Notes under the pieces: generated by a model
The model's input: the letters and a program-made list of their open reading frames with translations, nothing else
The model's database searches: none
What the model was told of the DNA's origin: nothing
Made by a program: the position numbers and the translations under genes
In this document: in pieces, positions 15,295 through 20,913 of the stretch
Numbering within the stretch: the stretch's first letter is position 1
How the letters are laid out: each line of letters begins with the position of its first letter
IMG/VR virus record: IMGVR_UViG_3300027608_000087
Coordinates: 1 to 34,925 of that record
DNA: 34,925 nucleotides
Reading direction: 5' to 3' (one strand)
From: a virus

Positions 15295-16242
15295 ATGGCT
15301 GCTCTAAGACCTTATGCTTTAAGAAATCCAAAAACAAATACTGTTGTACCGGGTGCTTTAGTTCTTTCTAATATTAAACCTATATCAGGAGATTGGTTTC
15401 CTGTTGTTGAAGGTATAGAAAGAAATGTTGTTAATCCAGTAAGTTATGATACTACTGTTAAAATAACATATCCTTCTTGTGTAAACTCACAAAGGTTTGG
15501 AGACTATGCAAAAACTTTTATACAAGCTCAAGGCTATACTCCTGATAATGTAGTATTATCTGAATCAATTTGTTCAGATGATATTGATGGTCCAGTATAT
15601 GCTGATATACAAAATATTGGTCAAACTCCTGCATCACAAAATGATTTTTTAGGTCCTTTTATGTCAGGAGGTTTATCTGGATATCCTCATACAGGAATAT
15701 TAGGTATTCAAGCTTGGGGATCACATATTACAAATACAACGAATGGTGCTTTATTTTTTATTAATACTCCCCACATTGGAATTTCTCAAGTAGGAAATGT
15801 AGGTAGGGTTTGGAGAAGAGGTAAGACGCAAGCTCAATCTTTAACAGATAACACTTGTGGTGCAGTTGCTACAGCAATTACATGGGTAGCAGCAAATGCT
15901 ATTGCTCCAGTTGTAGCAAACTTTCCAGATGATTATCAAAACTATACACTATGTGATATACTTTTTCCATTTAAAGTAGCTCTTGCAGCTATACCAGATT
16001 ATGGAGATCAAATGGTATATGCTACTGAAAAAATAAGATTAGCTGGAGATACTTTTTTAACAGGTGCATCAGGAATAATTGCTGCTAATGTTGGAGTAGG
16101 TATTGATGTATTTTATTGTTCAGGAACATTTATTAATACAGATGATGGATATAATGCTTATGTTAATGTTACATCATTTAAAAAATATAATAGTGTTGGA
16201 GGATGGGTAGATTTAACTACATCCTTTTTAGCGGGTTTATAA
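15295..16242 (+). CDS. LCIB/LCIC-like beta-carbonic-anhydrase-fold protein
   Basis: 315 residues. From about 65 to 195 it follows the pattern of the limiting-CO2-inducible LCIB/LCIC family (a beta-carbonic anhydrase relative with zinc held by Cys, His, Cys): an F...GY.P.N....S(I)CSDDI block with Cys93 and Asp95, GGLSGYPHTGILGIQAWGSH (125-144), FFINTPHIGISQVGNVGRV (154-172) with His160, and a RRGKT...DNTCGAV block (174-191) with Cys188. All predicted zinc ligands and the Asp are present. If active it would interconvert CO2 and bicarbonate; some family members have no activity. The last 120 residues are beta-rich and have no recognised match. It lies inside the basic mini-protein cluster, with ordinary phage codon use. 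The alternative is a structural protein that has kept the fold only. Confidence 0.72.
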   Translation: MAALRPYALRNPKTNTVVPGALVLSNIKPISGDWFPVVEGIERNVVNPVSYDTTVKITYPSCVNSQRFGDYAKTFIQAQGYTPDNVVLSESICSDDIDGPVYADIQNIGQTPASQNDFLGPFMSGGLSGYPHTGILGIQAWGSHITNTTNGALFFINTPHIGISQVGNVGRVWRRGKTQAQSLTDNTCGAVATAITWVAANAIAPVVANFPDDYQNYTLCDILFPFKVALAAIPDYGDQMVYATEKIRLAGDTFLTGASGIIAANVGVGIDVFYCSGTFINTDDGYNAYVNVTSFKKYNSVGGWVDLTTSFLAGL

Positions 16243-16253
16243 AATAAAAAATT

Positions 16254-16532
16254 ATGGCAAACTTTAAAAGTCCAAGTTGGACAAGAAAAGAAGGTAAAGA
16301 TCCTAAAGGGGGTCTTAATGCTAAAGGTGTTGCTAGTTATAGAAAAGCTAATCCTGGTAGTAAACTTCAGACAGCCGTAACTACAAAACCTTCTAAGCTT
16401 AAAGCAGGAAGTAAAGATGCTAAGAGAAGAAAAAGTTTTTGTGCTAGAATGTCTGGGATGCCCGGACCTATGAAAGATGAAAAAGGAAGACCAACTAGAA
16501 AGGCTCTTTCTTTGAGAAAATGGAACTGTTAA
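16254..16532 (+). CDS. Small basic protein, DUF6321-like (KxxPxGGLxxxG / SFCARMxGMxGPM type)
   Basis: 92 residues. It contains SPSWTRKEGKDPKGGLNAKG, RRKSFCARMSGMPGPMKDE and KGRPTRKALSLRKWNC, consecutive blocks of a small domain very common in aquatic phages and giant viruses that I recall as DUF6321; the number is from memory. No biochemical role is known. It carries two conserved Cys (in SFCARM and the last residue) and a net charge strongly positive. It lies 11 bases after the LCIB-like gene. Confidence 0.75.
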   Translation: MANFKSPSWTRKEGKDPKGGLNAKGVASYRKANPGSKLQTAVTTKPSKLKAGSKDAKRRKSFCARMSGMPGPMKDEKGRPTRKALSLRKWNC

Positions 16533-16544
16533 AAACTATATAAA

Positions 16545-16808
16545 ATGAAAACATTAAAAACTTGTAAAACAGGCTGTGGTAAAATGAAATCCGGTGGAGC
16601 TGTTAAGAAAGTAAAGAAGATGGCTCAAGGTGGTCAGATGTATGGTATTCCTCAAACAGGAACTACAAACTACAGTGCGCCTACTATGAAAAAAGGTGGT
16701 ACTTTAAAACCTGTTCCTTCTGATCAAAAAGGTTTAGCAAAATTACCAACTGCAGTTAGAAATAAAATGGGCTATCAGAAAAAAGGTGGTACTGTTAAAA
16801 GAAAATAA
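16545..16808 (+). CDS. Small basic protein with four xxGG motifs
   Basis: 87 residues almost entirely made of xxGG units: KMKSGGAVKK (13-22), KKMAQGGQMYG (24-34), TMKKGGTLKP (47-56) and YQKKGGTVKRK (77-87), joined by short polar linkers; the N-terminus has CKTGCGK. The repeated unit is [MY]-x-x-G-G followed by a small or polar residue and a hydrophobic residue. The last unit is nearly the same as the end of the 95-aa protein at 1439-1726. No fold is apparent; a multivalent docking or substrate protein is plausible. Confidence 0.68.
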   Translation: MKTLKTCKTGCGKMKSGGAVKKVKKMAQGGQMYGIPQTGTTNYSAPTMKKGGTLKPVPSDQKGLAKLPTAVRNKMGYQKKGGTVKRK

Positions 16809-16810
16809 CT

Positions 16811-17104
16811 ATGAAGGCACCTGCTAAATTAAAACCTATGACTGGTCGTATACCTGCATCTGTTAAAAAGCCTATGCCGGTAAAATCAGTAAGTAAATAT
16901 TCACCTGTTCCTAAAAAAATGAAAGAAGGTGGTAACTGGATTCAAGGTGCTATTAAAAAACCAGGGGCTCTTAGAGAACAACTTGGTGTAAAGAAAGGTG
17001 AAAAGATTCCTAAAGCTAAATTAGCTGCAGCAGCTAAGAAAGGTGGTAAGCTTGGTCAAAGAGCTAGACTTGCTATTACTCTTGGTAAAATGAATAAAAA
17101 ATAA
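16811..17104 (+). CDS. Small basic protein with WIQGAIKKPGAL...KLGQRARLA module
   Basis: 97 residues. The N-terminal half is Lys/Pro-rich and ends with KMKEGG; the C-terminal half holds NWIQGAIKKPGALREQLG, VKKGEKIPKAKLAAAAKK and GGKLGQRARLAITLGKMNKK. This C-terminal domain is a widespread small helical module of phage and giant-virus proteins, often found alone or fused to other virion proteins, with unknown function. It is 6 bases before the adaptor-like gene and ends the mini-protein run. Confidence 0.75.
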   Translation: MKAPAKLKPMTGRIPASVKKPMPVKSVSKYSPVPKKMKEGGNWIQGAIKKPGALREQLGVKKGEKIPKAKLAAAAKKGGKLGQRARLAITLGKMNKK

Positions 17105-17110
17105 TACTAG

Positions 17111-17809
17111 ATGTTAAATAGTACAATTGAAATAAAGATCAAGCAACGGCTAAATAAATTAGATAGCCAGGACTATGACAACATTGAATGTTGGCAAATA
17201 GTTGAGGCATTTAATAAAGCACAAGTTGAGTGGGCTAGAAGACAATTGCACGGAATTAATATTACTAAAGAAGGTGATGAAGGTTCTACTAGAAGAAAAG
17301 ATGATCTTCAAGTTTTGTTAAATACAGAAGCACTTAGTCTTACTGATAAAGAGTATTATTACTTTGGTAAACTTCCAGAAGATTATTTACAATGGAAAAG
17401 AGTTGATGCTTATGCAAAACAGGACTGTTGTGAAAAAAGAAGAATGACAGTTTATTTTGCAGAAGAAGGTAACTTAAATGTATTACTTAGAGATAAAGCA
17501 AAGCAACCAAATTTTGAGTGGGCAGAAACATTTGCTACTCTTATTGGTAATACTACACATATTTATACAGACGGCAAGTTTGAAATTCAAAATGCTAACA
17601 TTATATATTATAGACAACCTATTCAAATACAAATACAAGGTTGTGTAGATCCTTATACTAATTTACAATCTACACAAAATGTAGAATGTGAATTTAAAGA
17701 TGATATTATAGAAGTAATCATTGATGAAACTGTAGCTATTCTTGCAGGAGATATTGAGTCAGGCAACCAATTCTCAAGAGGTACGGAAGCAGCAGAACGT
17801 AACAATTAA
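17111..17809 (+). CDS. Putative head-tail adaptor / ring protein (crAss-like)
   Basis: 232 residues. The N-terminal 45 residues are helical (IEIKIKQRLNKLDSQDYDNIECWQIVEAFNKAQVEWARRQ), a layout typical of small phage connector proteins that add a ring to the portal; the middle has a Tyr-rich strand segment and the C-terminus has a helix with DDIIEVIIDETVAILAGDIES. The pattern resembles crAss-like ring proteins as I recall them. It lies between the mini-protein cluster and the Dps-like gene. Confidence 0.6.
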   Translation: MLNSTIEIKIKQRLNKLDSQDYDNIECWQIVEAFNKAQVEWARRQLHGINITKEGDEGSTRRKDDLQVLLNTEALSLTDKEYYYFGKLPEDYLQWKRVDAYAKQDCCEKRRMTVYFAEEGNLNVLLRDKAKQPNFEWAETFATLIGNTTHIYTDGKFEIQNANIIYYRQPIQIQIQGCVDPYTNLQSTQNVECEFKDDIIEVIIDETVAILAGDIESGNQFSRGTEAAERNN

Positions 17810-17811
17810 CC

Positions 17812-18330
17812 ATGGAAAATAAAACAAGATTATTAAAGAGAAATCCAGAACCTGCTAAAACACTTAGCAGACCACAAGTTATTGTTACTCAACCTAAGAG
17901 TGAACCAGCTAAACCTGAACCTACTCCGGATACAGGAGTTGGTGGAAGCTCATTAGATACAATGACAGCAGCATGTGCAACAGAGATGATGAATGCTGCA
18001 GTTAGTTTTCATAGATTACACTTACAAGTTAAAGGTGAGGGTTCTTATGCAGCTCACAAAGCATTGGGTAACTTCTACGAAGGTTTACATGATCAAGCTG
18101 ATAAACTTATAGAAGGATACCAGGGAGTGTGTGAGAAGCTTCTTACTTACACTAACATGCCTATCAGAACTTTAGATAATACTTCAGATGCTGTAAGCTA
18201 TCTTAGAGATTTATATAATGTTGTAGGTAAACTTCAGGCTATGATGCCTTACTCAGAGATAGTAAACAATCTAGATCTTGTTAAGGATTCAATTAATTCA
18301 ACAAAGTATAAATTACTTTTCTTGAAATAA
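17812..18330 (+). CDS. Dps/ferritin-like protein (DUF5856-like)
   Basis: 172 residues. After a Pro/Lys-rich N-terminal linker (about 12-40) there is a four-helix-bundle segment that resembles Dps proteins: FHRLHLQVKGEGSYAAHKALG (66-86) and NFYEGLHDQADKLIEGYQG (87-105), with His67, His70, His82, Glu90, Asp97 and Glu101 spaced as in ferritin-like di-iron or Dps proteins. Phage relatives are known to me as DUF5856. Dps proteins bind DNA and store or detoxify iron; in a phage it could be a virion component or counter oxidative stress. The key residues are visible but the fold is inferred. A 20-base inverted repeat follows its stop. Confidence 0.65.
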   Translation: MENKTRLLKRNPEPAKTLSRPQVIVTQPKSEPAKPEPTPDTGVGGSSLDTMTAACATEMMNAAVSFHRLHLQVKGEGSYAAHKALGNFYEGLHDQADKLIEGYQGVCEKLLTYTNMPIRTLDNTSDAVSYLRDLYNVVGKLQAMMPYSEIVNNLDLVKDSINSTKYKLLFLK

Positions 18331-18334
18331 TTTT

Positions 18335-18354
18335 TGAAAGTTCAAAAACTTTCA
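18335..18354 (+). repeat. Perfect 8-bp inverted repeat upstream of a promoter-like site
   Basis: TGAAAGTT, CAAA loop, AACTTTCA. There is no T-tract after it, so it is not a standard terminator; it abuts the promoter-like element at 18354-18372 and could be a weak terminator, a protein-binding site or an mRNA 3'-end hairpin. Confidence 0.7.
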
Positions 18355-18372
18355 CTATATTATAGTATATAT
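18354..18372 (+). promoter_or_regulatory. Promoter-like site CTATATTATAGTATA upstream of the abundant virion protein
   Basis: ACTATATTATAGTATATATT shares TATATTATAGTA with the site before 23677 (GTATATTATAGTAAT). It stands 24 bases before ATG 18396, in a 65-base gap that also holds an inverted repeat. Confidence 0.45.
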
Positions 18373-18395
18373 TTATAAATTAAAACTTAGAAAAA

Positions 18396-20087
18396 ATGGC
18401 TTATTTTAATCATGCTTTTGAAAAAGCATTCTTAGGCACAGGAACTACCTTAACAGGATCGGGTGCTGCTCAAACGGTAACCAAGTTGGATGGTACCACA
18501 ATTGCTGTTAGCAGTAATTTAGGTTATGTCACTACTGATGGTGTACCAACTTATGGTTTAAATCAATTAAAAGCTGCAGCTGCGTCTGAAACAGCTAATG
18601 GTTACTTTGGTATCTTTGATGCAAGACCAAATTCTGCAACATTTAACCTGACTATTACTCCATCTTCTTGTTGTAATGTATATCTTGCAGGTTCTGCAAT
18701 TTATGACAATGACAAGATTGGTCCATTAGCTGGTGGTTACCAAGAGACTAACAAGTCTAAAATGATCAACCCTAAGTATATATCTCGTTTCTATTCAGTA
18801 GCTCCATGTTCTCCACAGAACAATGTAATCCACGTAGGTTCTACTTACTGGACTGCAGGTGGTGGTGTATTAATAGGAGCAATCACTACTCCAGGTACTA
18901 ACTATACAAATACAGCTACAGCTATAACAGTAGGAACTACTACTACTACAGGTACTGGTTCAGGTTTGTTATTATCAATTACAGTAGCAGCTAATGTTCC
19001 AACAGTTGTTGATATTGTTGCTCCAGGTAAAGGGTATGCAATAGGTGACACTGTTACTATTAAAGATACTGATGGTGGAGCTGGAGATGCGGTGTATACA
19101 ATTTCTGCTAATGGTGTAACTACTGCGCATTCACAAACTGGCTGTGGTACTACAGCTGAGTGTTGCAAAGAATTCTTATGTGGTGAAACTTACTCTTTGC
19201 GTTTAGATGTTAAAGGTTCTCCTGCACTTAGATTCTTAAATCACAATGCATATGCTACTGTTGATGCTTACACAGGTTGTTGCCCAGATGGTACTATTGC
19301 TCCAACTGCAGTTGACTCAACTATTGTAATGATTGCTTGGGCTGATGCAATTGTAAATAACCCAATTGTTTCTCCATTCATTCAACCAGTTGTACAAGCT
19401 GAAGATGGTACTCTTTGGTATGCTCCAGGAACATCTGCTGCTTTCTTAGCTGCAAATGGTGCTGATACTTGGAACAACTATGTACCTGGTGCTCATACTA
19501 CTGGTGCTTGTGCAGGTCTTATCCTTAACGGTGCTTATGTTGACACTAGATTTGGTGATTGTACATTCCAAGTTTCTGACTTCTATGAAAAAGAGCCAGT
19601 TAAACTTTATGCATCTGAAGTAGATTACAACGGTGATCCTTGTGCATTTGAAACACTTTGTGTTGTTACTGAATGTCAAGGTCTTCAAGTACAAGGTCTT
19701 GGTGAGACAGTTCTTAGAGAACTTACTCTTTCTGAATCTTACAGACAAAACTTCTTAGCTACTGACTTCCGTATCCGTGAGATTACTCAAGGTAACCAGA
19801 TAGTTACTGCTATCAACCGTTCTGCATTATACTACAGATACGTGCTTATTCACAATGTACCACGTTTCAATAACCCTTCTGGTACATTTGATAATGATCA
19901 GTATGCATTGACTATCTTCTCTACAGGAGCTATGTCAACATTTGTTACTGACATTACTAACTGGTTAACTGGTTGTGATAATCAATGTAATATTGAAGCA
20001 TTCTCTTGTGATACTGAATGTGATGTTCCTGTGAACTTCCCTACACTTCCAGTGTACAACCCTTACAATGTAGTTTCTTGTAACTAA
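18396..20087 (+). CDS. Abundant virion protein with inserted beta-domain (tail or head surface candidate)
   Basis: 563 residues, no enzymatic motif. The N- and C-terminal parts use capsid-like codons (CGT arginine, C-ending codons, TTC, AAC), implying very high expression, and the gene is monocistronic between a promoter-like site and a terminator. Residues about 157-236 form an insert, GAITTPGTNYTN...GTGSGLLLSITV...VAPGKGYAIGDTVTI, typical of a phage-borne Gly-Tyr beta-domain (two 'PGxxYxxGxxV' units) that decorates capsid or tail proteins. Cys pairs are common (SCCN, ECCKEF, GCCPDG). Likely a major tail or head-decoration protein; the exact role is not identified. Confidence 0.65.
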   Translation: MAYFNHAFEKAFLGTGTTLTGSGAAQTVTKLDGTTIAVSSNLGYVTTDGVPTYGLNQLKAAAASETANGYFGIFDARPNSATFNLTITPSSCCNVYLAGSAIYDNDKIGPLAGGYQETNKSKMINPKYISRFYSVAPCSPQNNVIHVGSTYWTAGGGVLIGAITTPGTNYTNTATAITVGTTTTTGTGSGLLLSITVAANVPTVVDIVAPGKGYAIGDTVTIKDTDGGAGDAVYTISANGVTTAHSQTGCGTTAECCKEFLCGETYSLRLDVKGSPALRFLNHNAYATVDAYTGCCPDGTIAPTAVDSTIVMIAWADAIVNNPIVSPFIQPVVQAEDGTLWYAPGTSAAFLAANGADTWNNYVPGAHTTGACAGLILNGAYVDTRFGDCTFQVSDFYEKEPVKLYASEVDYNGDPCAFETLCVVTECQGLQVQGLGETVLRELTLSESYRQNFLATDFRIREITQGNQIVTAINRSALYYRYVLIHNVPRFNNPSGTFDNDQYALTIFSTGAMSTFVTDITNWLTGCDNQCNIEAFSCDTECDVPVNFPTLPVYNPYNVVSCN

Positions 20088-20107
20088 GAAGTAACAAAAT
20101 AAAAATC

Positions 20108-20146
20108 AAAAGGGGAGAAGAGTTCTAAACTCCTATCCCCTTTTTT
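20108..20146 (+). terminator. Rho-independent terminator after the abundant virion protein
   Basis: AAAAGGGGA pairs with TCCCCTTTT, with an inner GAGTT/AACTC pairing, followed by T6 (20141-20146). It lies 20 bases after the stop at 20087 and 12 bases before the next ATG. Confidence 0.88.
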
Positions 20147-20157
20147 ATTAAATACCT

Positions 20158-20700
20158 ATGGCTAATCACGTATTAAGTTTAGAAGTTCCTACAGTAATGA
20201 ATACTTGTATCCTTACAATTATGGATACTAGTGTTTACACAGATTTAATTCCTGTAGTTTGTGAGCAGTTAAATATTACTGTTCCTGGTTTTCAGCATTC
20301 TGTACAATTAGATGTAAATGAAGGATTCATTGAAAACATCACAGCATGTGATCTTAATCTGCAAACATCAAACTGTGGAACAGAATACGTGGATATTCCA
20401 GATGGTATTTATATTATCAAATACAGTGTTTCTCCTAATGATGTAGTGTACGTAGAATACAATCATTTGAGAATTACAAAAGCATTAAATAGATACTACA
20501 ATATTCTTTGTAGATTAGATGTGGCAGATTGTGATCCGCCACTTAGAGTTAAGCAAAGATTAGAAGAGCTTGGTCTAATTAGAATGTATTTAGAAGCTGC
20601 TAAGTCTAAAGTAGAGTTTTGTCATGAACCACAGAAGGGAATGTCACTCTATAATTATGCATTGAAGCTACTTAATAAAATGGATTGTATTAATTGTTAA
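20158..20700 (+). CDS. Putative structural protein (beta-sandwich plus helical C-terminus)
   Basis: 180 residues. The N-terminal two-thirds is beta-rich (VLSLEVPTVMNTCILTIMD, IPDGIYIIKYSVSPNDVVYVEYNHLRI) and the C-terminal part is helical (RVKQRLEELGLIRMYLEAAKS, SLYNYALKLLNKMDCINC). The combination resembles a tail-associated or fibre-attachment protein in crAss-like virions, but there is no specific match. It starts 58 bases after the stop of the abundant virion protein, past the terminator. Confidence 0.6.
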   Translation: MANHVLSLEVPTVMNTCILTIMDTSVYTDLIPVVCEQLNITVPGFQHSVQLDVNEGFIENITACDLNLQTSNCGTEYVDIPDGIYIIKYSVSPNDVVYVEYNHLRITKALNRYYNILCRLDVADCDPPLRVKQRLEELGLIRMYLEAAKSKVEFCHEPQKGMSLYNYALKLLNKMDCINC

Positions 20701-20721
20701 TAACTTAAAAACCAACAACTT

Positions 20722-20904
20722 ATGGCAACTTGCGCAAACTGTAAAAATAAAATGTCATGTGGATGTCAGAAGAGAACAGCATCAGATGGCAAATCAGTAT
20801 GTTCAAAATGTGTAACCTCTTATGAGGCAGATTTAAAACAAAGAAAAACTTTAGCAACAGTATCTCAAACTAATCAAGTCTGGGGAAAAGATAGATATAA
20901 ATAA
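20722..20904 (+). CDS. Small Cys-rich protein, probable zinc ribbon
   Basis: 60 residues with Cys4, Cys7, Cys13, Cys15 and, further on, CSKC at about 32-35: two CxxC-type pairs (CANC and CSKC), enough for one zinc site, in a small basic protein. It starts 21 bases after the preceding stop, with AACCAACAA at 20710-20718 immediately upstream. Function unknown; the surrounding genes are fibre-like. Confidence 0.65.
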   Translation: MATCANCKNKMSCGCQKRTASDGKSVCSKCVTSYEADLKQRKTLATVSQTNQVWGKDRYK

Positions 20905-20913
20905 ATAACAATT

